From Planococcus shixiaomingii (lineage in GTDB: Bacteria; Bacillota; Bacilli; Bacillales_A; Planococcaceae), in NCBI RefSeq assembly GCF_030413615.1, contig NZ_CP129236.1:3704001-3768000 (forward strand): a DNA stretch of 64,000 nt, read 5' to 3'. The number at the start of each line of letters is the position of its first letter. Positions within the stretch are counted from its first letter, which is position 1. The position numbers and the translations under genes were made by a program. The notes under the pieces are model-generated. The model made no database searches. It was not told where the DNA came from and saw nothing but the letters and a program-made list of their open reading frames with translations. This document shows, piece by piece, positions 1 to 8,318 of the stretch.

Positions 1-307
1 CGGAATTTCGTACTTCTTTCTCGTCTTCTTCGTTTTGGACGAATAGTTTAATGTCTTTTGGCAATGCCTCTTTGGCCGCATCGTCCCAATGATCCAAATG
101 CAGATGAGTAACAATGACGGCATCGAGACCGGCGATAATTTCATTGAGCGGAACCGGCAAGCTGTCGAGCGGGTTGTTTTGGTCTTGTCTCGCTGCATTC
201 GGAAAAGGCGGGTAAGCACCTTTCTCTGCCAGAAACGGATCTACTAATAATTTTTTCCCGGCATAGTTGAGTACCAATGTTGCGTTTCGGATTTGCTGTA
301 TGTTCAT
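1..307 (-). CDS. MBL-fold metallo-hydrolase, C-terminus outside window
   Basis: The minus strand is open from an ATG at 307, preceded by an AAAGGAGT ribosome site, to the window edge, so only about 102 residues are seen. It begins MNIQQIRNATLVLNYAGKK, then VDPFLAEKGAYPP, and carries the metal-binding motif THLHLDHWDD near residue 75, the first histidine/aspartate cluster of the metallo-beta-lactamase superfamily. The opening resembles UlaG-like or YcbG-like hydrolases of unknown substrate. It is divergent from the Lrp regulator that starts 118 bases away, which makes that regulator a plausible controller. The substrate cannot be told from this fragment. Confidence 0.8.
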   Translation of the reverse strand, partial: MNIQQIRNATLVLNYAGKKLLVDPFLAEKGAYPPFPNAARQDQNNPLDSLPVPLNEIIAGLDAVIVTHLHLDHWDDAAKEALPKDIKLFVQNEEDEKEVRNS

Positions 308-425
308 ATTCTTAACTCCTTTGGTTTGAATTACGTTAAGTGTATAATAAGAGCACTTTAGAAATACACAGCATAAATTAAGTCTTTTTGCCGTTTGACT
401 TTATTAATGAAGGGATTTGAAATAA

Positions 426-836
426 ATGTTGGATCATACAGATTTGCAGATCTTGGAGGAACTCTCCAGGAACAGCCGCATCTCCATGAAAGAATTGGGA
501 GAAAAAATCCATTTAAGCGGACCCGCTGCTTCAGCACGAGTGGAGAAGTTGGAAAACAACGGCATTATCGAGGGTTATACTATTAATATAAATCAAGTAA
601 AAATGGGGTATCATGTCCATGCCTTGATAAATATCTTCACCAAAAGCACCTATCATCATCCGTACCTGTCTTTCTTGAAGACACAAGAGCAATATGTGAT
701 TAACAATTTTAAGATCAGCGGAGACAGCTGCTATATTCTCGAATGCAAATTTCCGTCCAACGAGAAACTGGATGAGTTTCTCGTTAAATTAAATGAGCAT
801 GTGAACTATAAATTATCGATCATCATTAATAAATAG
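426..836 (+). CDS. Lrp/AsnC family transcriptional regulator
   Basis: 136 residues. The N-terminal winged helix (about 1-60; LDHTDLQILEELSRNSRIS, then MKELGEKIHLS) is the classical AsnC-type DNA-binding domain. The rest (about 65-135) fits the RAM effector-binding domain, with the usual HALINIF and SGDSCYILEC strands. Lrp-type proteins act as dimers or octamers and respond to small molecules, often amino acids. It is transcribed away from the hydrolase at the window start and is followed directly by a hairpin at 846-885. The likely target is the divergent hydrolase gene, by position only. Confidence 0.85.
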   Translation: MLDHTDLQILEELSRNSRISMKELGEKIHLSGPAASARVEKLENNGIIEGYTININQVKMGYHVHALINIFTKSTYHHPYLSFLKTQEQYVINNFKISGDSCYILECKFPSNEKLDEFLVKLNEHVNYKLSIIINK

Positions 837-845
837 CCCTCTTAT

Positions 846-885
846 AAAGACCTTAGTGTAATGAAACTTTCACACTGGGGTCTTT
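846..885 (+). terminator. Terminator after the Lrp gene
   Basis: The arms AAAGACC and GGTCTTT, with inner AGTGT and ACACT, form a hairpin 10 bases after the Lrp stop, followed by a weak T-rich run. Confidence 0.6.
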
Positions 886-991
886 AATTATTTATAGATG
901 TTTCAAAACAGCTCAAAAAGGGCGTTAACACCAACTTTTGAGGCGCAGTACTGTTTATTCCTGTAACTTTAAGAGATGAATTGCATCAATT

Positions 992-1263
992 TCAAGCTCT
1001 ATTTTGCACAAAAATTGACCGAAAAAGCTCTTCGCTTTTTCGGTGAAATAAATAAATGTTATTGCTAGTTTCGTTACCTTGTTCATCAACATTACTTAGA
1101 ATCTTAAAAACTAATTCTACGTTAAATCCAGCTTTAAGTCCTCCGGAAAAATTCACTCGCCCCACTTCAGCTTACATCTCCTGAAAGACATCAACCTCAA
1201 CAGTGTACTCAACAATTTGCTTTATTCTTCGTAGGGATATGCTTCCGCTTGCATGCTGATCAT
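992..1263 (-). pseudogene. Probable decayed small gene
   Basis: The 580-base stretch between the Lrp and PadR genes has no intact gene. On the minus strand an ATG at 1263 behind AAAGGCGG opens MISMQAEAYPYEE and stops. The reading continues in another frame as RRIKQIVEYTVEVDVFQEM, stops at a TAA, then runs on as AEVGRVNFSGGLKAGFNVE and further to a stop at 992. The pieces read like one protein with a frameshift and a nonsense codon. The family is not recognised. A perfect 10-bp hairpin at 1019-1043 lies inside. It could also be chance coding. Confidence 0.35.
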
Positions 1264-1333
1264 CCGCCTTTTACATGTTCATTTAATCCTGCTTTGAATG
1301 AAACCTAGTTACATCACCGCATTTCAAAAGACA

Positions 1334-1398
1334 TTGACAGCCACCAATAAAAAATATACTATATACCTATTAAACGTATGCATAGATAATCTATGTAT
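1334..1398 (+). promoter_or_regulatory. Promoter and palindromic operator of the PadR operon
   Basis: TTGACA at 1334 and TATACT at 1355 have a short 15-base spacing. At 1378-1398 lies the palindrome ATGCATAGAT-A-ATCTATGTAT with one mismatch, between the -10 and the ribosome site. PadR proteins commonly bind such ATGnnn/nnnCAT dyads and repress themselves, so autoregulation is inferred. Confidence 0.55.
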
Positions 1399-1416
1399 TA
1401 AAACAAAGGAGATTTT

Positions 1417-1761
1417 ATGAAAATGAGTAAAGAATTAATTAAAGGGAGCACGTCAACGCTTATTTTGAGTTTATTGGACGTGAAGCCGATGTATGGGTAT
1501 GAGTTAATTAAAGTACTGGAACAGAAGTCCGAGGGTCTTTTCAGTTTTAAAGAAGGAACGATCTATCCCATCCTGCACAATCTTGAGAAGCAGGGACTCA
1601 TTGTATCTTATTGGGGAGAGGGAAACGGGAATAGAAAGAGAAAGTATTACGACATTAACGACAAAGGCCGGGAATTTGTCAAAGAGAAAAAAGAAGAATG
1701 GGCTGTATTTAAAACAACAGTAGATCAGGTCCTGAATGGAGAGAAAATCGTATGGGAATAG
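1417..1761 (+). CDS. PadR family transcriptional regulator
   Basis: 114 residues, starting at an ATG behind AAAGGAG. It has the compact PadR winged helix, with the hallmark stretches LLDVKPMYGYELIKVLE and FKEGTIYPILHNLEKQG, and a short C-terminal dimer helix. PadR repressors with this short form usually control the membrane protein encoded next to them. Here the stop codon region overlaps the start of the HAAS-FtsW gene by 10 bases, so the two are translationally coupled. The palindrome upstream is a likely autoregulatory site. Confidence 0.9.
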   Translation: MKMSKELIKGSTSTLILSLLDVKPMYGYELIKVLEQKSEGLFSFKEGTIYPILHNLEKQGLIVSYWGEGNGNRKRKYYDINDKGREFVKEKKEEWAVFKTTVDQVLNGEKIVWE

Positions 1762-3014
1762 ATAAAAGTTTTGACGCATATATCGAAAACGTGTGTAAGA
1801 GGATTAAAAATAAAGATGTACACGAAAGTATTAAAATGGAAATCAGTGATCACCTTTTGACGATGAAAGAGGAAGCGATGAACAATGGGCTTTCTGAAGA
1901 AGAGGCGGTCAACCAGGCATTAGGCCATATGGGAGATGTTAAGGTATTAGGCAACCAGCTTAATAAAGCGCATAAGCCTGAGATAGATTATAAATTAGTT
2001 CTTCCGGTCATAGCTGCATCCTGTTTTGGTTTGTTTGTCATGTACTATTTACAGTTTCACTCTGCTTTTACAGTGATGCAGGAGATGAGCGTATTTCAAA
2101 ATAGTGCTGCCTTTTATGTATTAGGGGCACTGCTTATGGTTAGTTTATTTGTTTTTGATTATCGGAAGCTCTTACAATATTCGAAACAATCGTACATCGT
2201 TACCATGATCATTCTTACTGTAATAGTTCTATTTGGTACAAAAGTCGATGGCGTTCCATTTTTAAATTTGGGGTTGTTACATATAAACTTTATCGAAATG
2301 ACGCCATTTCTTCTGGCGATTTCATTTGCTGGTATTTTTAAGAATTGGAATTGGAGAGATGTTCAAAAAAGAGTTTATGGGTGGGGGATGATGTCACTTC
2401 CTGTCATTTTATTATTATCGACGGGGGCTTTATCATCAATCATCCTGATCATCGTTGTGTGTTCAGCGGTGATGATCGTGTCAAAAGCAAGCTTGAAGCA
2501 AGTGATCGCTTTTGCCGGAGCGGCATCTGTCTACCCTTTCCTGCAATTGGTATTAAACCCGCAATATTATGCGCTGTTAGATCCGCTTACGATTAAGTTA
2601 TCTGAAATCGGAAACGGAATGACCGCAACACCGGGATTAATCTCTGAGGTTCATACGGATTTTATCCTTGCATACATGCTCTATTCGTTTGGCTGGGTGG
2701 CTGTAATGGCGGCAGTGGGGCTGATTGGATTCCTGATTATCAGGTTGTTCCACGTGACTAAACTTGTGAATTCCTCTTATGAAAAAATACTGGTTGCGGG
2801 GTTATCAGTGATTTTTGCGACTCAAATGATTTTGGGTCTGTTGACCAATCTTGGTTTATCCTCTTTATCGGGAGTGGCGATTCCATTTATGAGCTTTGGT
2901 GGTTCGCATATTGTACTGGAGATGATTTCGGTGGGTTTATTGTTAATCGTGTATAGAAGACGCAAATTGTACAACATACATCAATCAGATTTACAGGTTA
3001 GCTCCTCAAGATAA
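1752..3014 (+). CDS. HAAS-domain FtsW/RodA/SpoVE-like membrane protein
   Basis: 420 residues. Residues 1-75 are soluble and helical (SFDAYIENVCKRIK, EEEAVNQALGHMGD), matching the HAAS/permease-prefix domain usually linked to PadR regulators. Then come about ten membrane segments. The C-terminal half carries SEDS-family signatures: HTDFILAYMLYSFGW (like the HTDFIFA of FtsW/RodA) and GVAIPFMSFGGSH (like the GIPLPFISYGGSS motif). SEDS proteins polymerise peptidoglycan glycan strands. No class B penicillin-binding partner is adjacent, and the PadR coupling suggests a conditional, accessory role. Whether it is catalytically active cannot be judged from this window. Confidence 0.75.
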   Translation: MGIDKSFDAYIENVCKRIKNKDVHESIKMEISDHLLTMKEEAMNNGLSEEEAVNQALGHMGDVKVLGNQLNKAHKPEIDYKLVLPVIAASCFGLFVMYYLQFHSAFTVMQEMSVFQNSAAFYVLGALLMVSLFVFDYRKLLQYSKQSYIVTMIILTVIVLFGTKVDGVPFLNLGLLHINFIEMTPFLLAISFAGIFKNWNWRDVQKRVYGWGMMSLPVILLLSTGALSSIILIIVVCSAVMIVSKASLKQVIAFAGAASVYPFLQLVLNPQYYALLDPLTIKLSEIGNGMTATPGLISEVHTDFILAYMLYSFGWVAVMAAVGLIGFLIIRLFHVTKLVNSSYEKILVAGLSVIFATQMILGLLTNLGLSSLSGVAIPFMSFGGSHIVLEMISVGLLLIVYRRRKLYNIHQSDLQVSSSR

Positions 3015-3017
3015 ATT

Positions 3018-3191
3018 TTTGCAGCACCGTCTATCAGTATCGGACTGTACTTTATGCTACTTTTAATCGCTACGTAAATAGGGAATTTTCCGGTTCTGCT
3101 GATGGGTTATGGCATTTCTCCCATAGCAGGATATATGATCGCCATGACCTGGTATGCCAGAGTGAAAATGTTGCAATCACAGGTGATATGA
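3018..3191 (+). pseudogene. Fragment of a small membrane protein
   Basis: Just after the SEDS gene, two short hydrophobic frames read APSISIGLYFMLLLIAT, then a stop, then in another frame IGNFPVLLMGYGISPIAG and YMIAMTWYARVKMLQ before a TGA. They look like the C-terminal end of a membrane protein broken by a frameshift, but no family is recognised. No ribosome site is seen. Chance coding is possible. Confidence 0.3.
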
Positions 3192-3249
3192 ATGCGGTAT
3201 GATTTGAAATCGGGTGGAAGTTGATGTACTGATTAAGTTTACCTAAATA

Positions 3250-3287
3250 AAAAGCGTATTAAACTGCTGTAAACAGATTAATACGCT
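3250..3287 (-). terminator. Hairpin, terminator-like on the minus strand
   Basis: Arms AAGCGTATTAA and TTAATACGCTT enclose a 15-base loop. On the minus strand the stem is followed by TTTTTATTT. It may back up the terminator at 3410-3440. Confidence 0.5.
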
Positions 3288-3409
3288 TACTGACAGACTC
3301 CAGACGAGGCTTCCATTCTTCCCGGAAAATAACGATCAAGTGTTAACTAGAATGCAAGAAAACCGGCTAAAACAATAAAATCAAAAAGTAGTAGAAAATT
3401 TCAGGAAAA

Positions 3410-3440
3410 AGACCAGGAAGCTTATAAAGCTTTCTGGTCT
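3410..3440 (-). terminator. Terminator of the permease operon
   Basis: Arms AGACCAG-GAAGCTT and AAGCTTTCTGGTCT surround ATA. On the minus strand the stem is followed by TTTTTCC. It lies 49 bases after the permease stop. Confidence 0.75.
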
Positions 3441-3488
3441 ATAAGTTTCTGTTAACCCGTTAACCCATTTGGTTTTGTTACTTTTCTC

Positions 3489-4865
3489 TTATCCTATTTT
3501 TGATACTTCAATTACTTTTTTTATTTTCAAATGAAATCCTGTATAAAGAATACCAAACCAAATAGGTGCGACAAATAGTGCCACCCGCATATCTTCGATA
3601 AAGCCCATTAAAACTATTACAAGTGCTAAGAAAGAAAGAGCTATATACGTAGAAAACGGGTGAAGCGGCATTTTAAATTTAAGTTTTTCCACTTCAGCCT
3701 TTGTTTTTGTCTGCCTGAACTTTAATTGTGCAAGCAAAATAATGGTCCAACTCGTTATAACCGCAACCGTTGCAACTGCAGAAATGTAGATAAATACTTT
3801 TTCAGGAACAACATAGTTTAAAAAGACCGCAATCAATAGAATAGAGGATGAAAACAAAATACCTCTTCTCGGAGCTCTCTGTTTGCTAAGTTGCCCAAAG
3901 TATTTAGGGCCATTGTTCTGTAAAGACAGGTTGTAAAGCATTCTCCCGGTACTGAATAACCCACTGTTGAATGCCGACAATGCCGCCGTCAAAACAACGA
4001 AGTTGATGATATGGCCAGCTCCTGAAAGGCCGATTTGATCGAAAATCTGAACAAACGGGCTGCCTTCTGAACCGACTTGATTCCACGGGAATAATATCAT
4101 CATGACCCCGATTGCGCCGATGTAGAAAATCAGGATCCGCCACACTACTTTATTGATGGCAGAAGGAATGGACTTTCCAGGGTTTTCAGCTTCCCCTGCT
4201 GTAATCCCTACCAATTCAACTCCCCCGAAAGAAAACATGACCAGAACCAGGGAAAACAATATGCCTTCAACTCCATTTGGCATAAATCCACCGTGAACCC
4301 ATAGGTTTTCAAACCCGATTGGCTGGCCTCCATTGCCGATGCCGAATAAGATTATTCCCAATCCTGCCAGGATCATTCCGATAATCGCGAAAACTTTAAT
4401 CATCGCAAACCAGAATTCAAACTCCCCAAACGCTTTTACGTTAATCAGGTTAATCCCGGTAATGGCGACCAGAACCACAAGTGCCGTCAGCCACTGGGGA
4501 ATACTAGGAAACCAATAGTTCACATAAACACCGGCAACCGTAATTTCTGCCATTCCAACTACAATCCACATAAACCAATAAGTCCAACCGGTCAGGTAAC
4601 CTGCGAACGGACCCAAATAACGGTTCGCGTACGAACTAAAGGAACCCGAGACCGGCTCTTCAACTGCCATTTCTCCTAAAGCCCTCATGATTGTAAAAAT
4701 CACCAATCCGCCAATCAAATATGAAATAAGGATTGCAGGACCAGCCATTTGAATCGTAGTGCTAGAGCCATAGAAAAGCCCTACTCCAATTGCCCCTCCA
4801 AGAGCAATTAATTGAATATGTCTATTACTTAGACCTCTTTGAAGCTTCTCATCCTCGTGATGCAT
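3489..4865 (-). CDS. APC-family amino acid permease (AAT type)
   Basis: About 458 residues with twelve hydrophobic segments. The first segment has the family motif IALGGAIGVGLFYGS, followed by the conserved LGEMAVEEPVSGSF and, in the middle, FSFGGVELVGITAGEAENP. These mark the amino acid transporter (AAT) subgroup that contains AroP, LysP, ProY and AnsP. It would import an amino acid with a proton. The substrate is not decided by sequence. A GTG at 4868 precedes the chosen ATG at 4865. It lies 26 bases after the Spo0E-like gene, and both probably share a promoter near the site at 5177-5199. Confidence 0.85.
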   Translation of the reverse strand: MHHEDEKLQRGLSNRHIQLIALGGAIGVGLFYGSSTTIQMAGPAILISYLIGGLVIFTIMRALGEMAVEEPVSGSFSSYANRYLGPFAGYLTGWTYWFMWIVVGMAEITVAGVYVNYWFPSIPQWLTALVVLVAITGINLINVKAFGEFEFWFAMIKVFAIIGMILAGLGIILFGIGNGGQPIGFENLWVHGGFMPNGVEGILFSLVLVMFSFGGVELVGITAGEAENPGKSIPSAINKVVWRILIFYIGAIGVMMILFPWNQVGSEGSPFVQIFDQIGLSGAGHIINFVVLTAALSAFNSGLFSTGRMLYNLSLQNNGPKYFGQLSKQRAPRRGILFSSSILLIAVFLNYVVPEKVFIYISAVATVAVITSWTIILLAQLKFRQTKTKAEVEKLKFKMPLHPFSTYIALSFLALVIVLMGFIEDMRVALFVAPIWFGILYTGFHLKIKKVIEVSKIG

Positions 4866-4891
4866 CACTAATCCGCCTTTCTTTTAAAAAC

Positions 4892-5059
4892 TCATTTAAA
4901 ATTTTGGTATCTGTCCAACCACTCATCTAACTCTTGACTAATTTTTATCGTGTCGGGATGAGAAAGCCCTTTTAGTAATCCAACTGCAATTAATTTCTCT
5001 CGCAAGGAATCAATCTTGATTTTCAAACTTATTAGGAACTTTGATTCTTCTGAGATCAT
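4892..5059 (-). CDS. Spo0E-like aspartyl-phosphate phosphatase
   Basis: 55 residues, starting at an ATG behind AAAGGAGAGG. It is a helical hairpin: SLKIKIDSLREKLIAVGLLK, then GLSHPDTIKISQELDEWLDR. The second helix contains the Spo0E-family signature SQELD followed by a tyrosine (S-x-x-x-D). These small phosphatases remove phosphate from response regulators such as Spo0A and so delay sporulation or other developmental switches. It sits first in a two-gene unit with the amino acid permease and just downstream of the TrmB-type regulator gene. The pairing with a permease is unusual, and its target regulator is not known. Confidence 0.8.
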   Translation of the reverse strand: MISEESKFLISLKIKIDSLREKLIAVGLLKGLSHPDTIKISQELDEWLDRYQNFK

Positions 5060-5176
5060 TGCCTCTCCTTTCCCGTACTCTTATTTATCCTTCTACACTC
5101 TCTCATTCTGAATCATGGGTTCTTTAGGACTATTCGTGTACTTTGATTTCATTGAGGAAATTTTATTGTCATTTAA

Positions 5177-5199
5177 GTAGTTATTGTTATAACCACTAC
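5177..5199. promoter_or_regulatory. Candidate TrmB operator, permease side
   Basis: GTAGT and ACTAC arms flank the self-complementary GTTATAAC at 5186-5193. Matching blocks (GTAGTTAT, GTTATAAC, ACTACTA) recur in front of the regulator gene at 6057-6085. It lies 118 bases upstream of the Spo0E-like start. Confidence 0.5.
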
Positions 5200-5223
5200 T
5201 AAAACAGGAAAGAAAAGAACGGC

Positions 5224-6039
5224 TCATTTATATTTGAACCGTTTTCCAGTTACAATATGGGTTAAATCAATATTATTTTTCCAAAGATGATCCACTTTTT
5301 CTGAACCAAATGCTTTTGCAATTTCCCCATACATAATATCGTGCCGAATGTATTCAGTAGCAACTAAAACAAGTGCCGGGTCTTTTGTTTTAACTGCCCA
5401 GGCAACAGTATTAGGAGAAAAATTCGCTATTATTACTTCTTCATTGTCACGAGCTACAATCGTTAAATGGCCGTCCGTTCGTTCCTTTGCGATTTCCAGT
5501 GCCATATAGTTGTGATGATAAGTTAAACCTATCTCGGTCTCTGGAGCTCCAAAGAGAACTGAAAAAGCTTTTACTCCAGCTTCCACTCTCTTATCTACAA
5601 ACTCTTTAATAATGGAAACTTGCGGTTCCCATACGGAAATCCATAGCTCTTCTTGAGCCCGTTCTATTAGTTCAATTATTTCTTTTAGTACCAGTTCATC
5701 ACTTTTCACACGCCAAATAATATCCGCTTCTTGTTCACTGTCTAAAGAAGTCAATTCTTTTTCTAAGTAGTCAAAGGATTGCTCATATTCTTTGCGTAAG
5801 CGATCAATCAAATCTTTAGCAGGCAGAGGTATATATTTAACGGGATCTGAAGGTATTGTAAAGATAGCCCCCTTATCTAATAATTTACCCAGTACTTGAT
5901 ATATCATTGAACGCGGGACTCCTGTACGTTTACTTACTTCATATCCAGTAATGGGGGAGTTTTTCAAAAAACCTACATATACCTGGCATTCATATTTTGA
6001 AAAACCGAATTTTTGTAGTTCATTAAGAAGATTATCCAT
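5224..6039 (-). CDS. TrmB family transcriptional regulator
   Basis: 271 residues from the ATG at 6039. An open frame extends to 6186, but that extension is AT-rich, lysine/isoleucine-rich and lacks a ribosome site. Residues 1-75 form the TrmB winged helix (FGFSKYECQVYVGFLKNSP, ITGYEVSKRTGVPRSMIYQ). The rest resembles the TrmB effector-binding region, with a phospholipase-D-like fold (ELIERAQEELWISVWEP). TrmB proteins respond to sugars or other metabolites. Two similar operator-like sites, before itself and before the Spo0E/permease pair, suggest it controls both. Confidence 0.8.
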   Translation of the reverse strand: MDNLLNELQKFGFSKYECQVYVGFLKNSPITGYEVSKRTGVPRSMIYQVLGKLLDKGAIFTIPSDPVKYIPLPAKDLIDRLRKEYEQSFDYLEKELTSLDSEQEADIIWRVKSDELVLKEIIELIERAQEELWISVWEPQVSIIKEFVDKRVEAGVKAFSVLFGAPETEIGLTYHHNYMALEIAKERTDGHLTIVARDNEEVIIANFSPNTVAWAVKTKDPALVLVATEYIRHDIMYGEIAKAFGSEKVDHLWKNNIDLTHIVTGKRFKYK

Positions 6040-6056
6040 ATATTCACTCTTTCTAT

Positions 6057-6085
6057 GGTAGTTATAACACTGACTACTATAACAA
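6057..6085. promoter_or_regulatory. Candidate TrmB operator, autoregulatory side
   Basis: It contains GTAGTTATAAC at 6058-6068 and CTACTATAAC at 6074-6083, an inverted pair sharing blocks with the site at 5177-5199. It is located 18 bases upstream of the regulator start codon. Confidence 0.5.
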
Positions 6086-6248
6086 ATATTCTTTTCATTT
6101 ATCAAGATTTTTTCAAAAATTATAACTTTTATTTTTAAATATTTAATTATATTTGAATAGGCCTTAAAAGAAAAAATGGATTTCATCAGAATTCTTTAGT
6201 TCTTGGTCATTTGTACAACAATGAAAAAAGAAAGCTCTTAGTATATTG

Positions 6249-6566
6249 CTACATCCCATCTGGATAAACAGATTCATATCCATATAGCACATAAGACTCC
6301 AATATCACTTGATCGTTTTTGTCTTTGTAGAAATAATAGGTTTTCTCTTCTTCTTTCAGTTTAACTACCACCATCCAGTTTCTTTCACCAGGCAGGTTGG
6401 CGATAAAGCCTTCTGTCATAATAATCCGGTCTTCCGGAATATTCTCTTCTGTAATCAAATGGTTCAATACCGCTCTTTCAATTGTATACATTTTTAAATT
6501 GTACATACCGATTGCTCCTATTATGACAACCAGCACAGCAATAACGTAAAGCCACCCTTTTTTCAC
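6249..6566 (-). CDS. DUF3139-like single-pass membrane protein
   Basis: 105 residues. One N-terminal membrane segment (GWLYVIAVLVVIIGAIGMY) is followed by an extracytoplasmic domain with TIERAVLNHLITEENIPEDR and a C-terminal strand region LKEEEKTYYFYKDKND. The layout matches the small DUF3139 proteins of Bacillales, whose function is unknown. A TTTACTCCTCC complement gives a good ribosome site. It stands alone between the TrmB regulator and the molybdenum cofactor genes. Confidence 0.65.
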   Translation of the reverse strand: MKKGWLYVIAVLVVIIGAIGMYNLKMYTIERAVLNHLITEENIPEDRIIMTEGFIANLPGERNWMVVVKLKEEEKTYYFYKDKNDQVILESYVLYGYESVYPDGM

Positions 6567-6637
6567 CTTTTACTCCTCCTATCGCTTAGTTTTTCCTCTT
6601 TTTCAATACAGATTCCAAAACTCTGCTACAACCTAAA

Positions 6638-6670
6638 AAACAGCTGACTCTAATTTCGAGTCAGCTGTTT
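6638..6670 (-). terminator. Terminator of the moa operon
   Basis: A perfect 13-bp stem (AAACAGCTGACTC with GAGTCAGCTGTTT) ends in a T-run on the minus strand, 52 bases after the moaA stop. Confidence 0.85.
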
Positions 6671-6722
6671 ATAAAGGTAACGTCATCACTTCTTCAGTAG
6701 TTTCAAAAATCTGCAAATTAAT

Positions 6723-7739
6723 TTAACCGCCAATATAAGACATGCCAATTTTCTTGCGGTTTTTGGCGGTCTGTTCCGTCCGTTCATCGGAGTAGCGGTC
6801 CGCTCGGCCTTCCCAGACGCCGCTAATTGCACGAAGCAGTTCATCGTCATTCAGGCCGCCGCGCAATAATTCACGGATATCGAAGCCGTTCGTCGCGAAC
6901 AGGCATGTGTAGAATTTGCCATCGGACGACAGCCGCGCGCGTGTGCAGCTTGAACAGAACGATTCCGACACTGAAGTGATAAAGCCGACTTGCGCATCGC
7001 TTCCCTTGAAGCGGTAGCGCTTCGCGACTTCCCCGAAATAATCTTCATCGACCGGCTCGAGTTCGTACACCGTTTGAAGCTTTTCGAGGATCTGTTTTTT
7101 CGTCACCACTTTTTCGAAGCTCCAGCCGTTGTCGTTGCCGACATCCATAAATTCGATAAAGCGCAGCGTGATGCCGCGTTCCTTGAAATAAGCGGCCATC
7201 GGCAAAATTTCGTCTTCGTTGACACCTTTTTGGACGACCATGTTGATTTTGATGTCGAAGCCGACCGATTTCGCATAGTCGATCTGTTTGAGAATGCGCG
7301 ACGGTTCGACGCCGCGGCCGTTCAACTTGCCGAATAGTTCCGGATCCAGTGCATCCAAACTAATGTTTAGCCGGCGAAGGCCCGCATCAAAAAGCGGCTG
7401 TGCGTGCTGTCCAAGCAACAGGCCATTCGTGGTCAGGCCGATGTCTTCCACCCCTTCAACAGACAGGATTTTCCCAACCAAATCTGGGAGTCCGCGCCGC
7501 ATGAGCGGTTCGCCGCCCGTCAGCCGGATTTTTTTGACGCCCATCGAAACGAACAGTTTCGTCAGCCGGTGGATTTCTTCAAACGTCAGCAATTCCTCTC
7601 TAGGCATAAACGCGTAGTCGTCGCCGAACACTTCTTTCGGCATGCAGTAGGAGCAGCGGAAATTGCAGCGGTCCGTCACCGAAATCCGGAGATCGCGGAT
7701 CGGCCGACCTAGTTTGTCTTGTAGCGGGTTTGCATTCAT
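6723..7739 (-). CDS. moaA: GTP 3',8-cyclase MoaA
   Basis: 338 residues. MoaA is a radical SAM enzyme that turns GTP into 3',8-cyclo-GTP, the first step of molybdopterin synthesis. The N-terminal SAM cluster motif CNFRCSYC is at residues 25-32 and RLTGGEPL follows. The C-terminal second [4Fe-4S] cluster has [18 protein letters not shown]. The protein ends in SYIGG, and the terminal GG is typical and needed for activity in the family. It is the last gene of a six-gene run (moeA, mobB, moaE, moaD, mobA, moaA) and is followed by a strong terminator. Confidence 0.97.
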   Translation of the reverse strand: MNANPLQDKLGRPIRDLRISVTDRCNFRCSYCMPKEVFGDDYAFMPREELLTFEEIHRLTKLFVSMGVKKIRLTGGEPLMRRGLPDLVGKILSVEGVEDIGLTTNGLLLGQHAQPLFDAGLRRLNISLDALDPELFGKLNGRGVEPSRILKQIDYAKSVGFDIKINMVVQKGVNEDEILPMAAYFKERGITLRFIEFMDVGNDNGWSFEKVVTKKQILEKLQTVYELEPVDEDYFGEVAKRYRFKGSDAQVGFITSVSESFCSSCTRARLSSDGKFYTCLFATNGFDIRELLRGGLNDDELLRAISGVWEGRADRYSDERTEQTAKNRKKIGMSYIGG

Positions 7740-7757
7740 AACAGTGCACCTCCCTTT

Positions 7758-8318
7758 CTATAAATCCGGTCTGTTGATGTTGCGGAAAACGCTTGGATCT
7801 TCGTTGATCGCTTTTGAGTCGAGCCAAGTTACTCCGGCTTTTTCCATGAACACCATGACTCGCCGCCCTCCGTCTGACAATTCCTTTCGGAGCGCTTCTT
7901 GCAGGCCGGTTTTCCAAATGCTGAACAGCGGCACTTTTTCAACCGGTGTTTGGATTGCCGTGATGTTCTTTGTGTTATCCATTAAGCTAACGAGCTTTTC
8001 GGTTTCTGCTGGACCGACAAACGGCATATCACACGGCAGGACGACATACAGGTCGCCGGGCTTTTCGATCATGGCTGTCAAAATGCCAGCAAGCGGGCCT
8101 TCACCGGCAAATTCCGGCAAGTCCGTGATGACATCCAATTCAGCGGGAAAACGAGGCTGAATTTCTGGATGCGCCACGATGACGATCCGGTCACAGACAG
8201 CATCCAGCGCCTGATAAGCTTTTTCGTAAAACAGCTCGCCGTCCAGTTGTGCGAAAGCTTTTGGGGAACCGAAGCGACGCGACTCTCCGCCGGCAAGCAA
8301 AATGCCGATTACCATCAT
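7758..8318 (-). CDS. mobA: Molybdenum cofactor guanylyltransferase MobA
   Basis: 186 residues. MobA adds GMP from GTP to molybdopterin, giving the guanine dinucleotide cofactor. The nucleotide-binding opening GILLAGGESRRFGSPKAF, the VVLPCDMPFV aspartate motif (Mg binding) and FRNINRPDL near the C-terminus are typical. The start ATG overlaps the moaD stop (ATGATG), so it is translationally coupled. Its presence implies that the cell has bis-MGD enzymes such as formate dehydrogenase or nitrate reductase, encoded outside the window. Confidence 0.93.
   Translation of the reverse strand: MMVIGILLAGGESRRFGSPKAFAQLDGELFYEKAYQALDAVCDRIVIVAHPEIQPRFPAELDVITDLPEFAGEGPLAGILTAMIEKPGDLYVVLPCDMPFVGPAETEKLVSLMDNTKNITAIQTPVEKVPLFSIWKTGLQEALRKELSDGGRRVMVFMEKAGVTWLDSKAINEDPSVFRNINRPDL

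Noticed and set aside
6039..6186. 49-residue N-terminal extension of the TrmB regulator
   Set aside because: It is AT-rich with low-complexity lysine/isoleucine residues, spans the operator site, and the family domain begins at the ATG at 6039.
7663..8160. Long overlapping frames opposite the molybdenum cofactor genes
   Set aside because: They are antisense shadows of high-GC coding regions, with no family resemblance and no ribosome sites.
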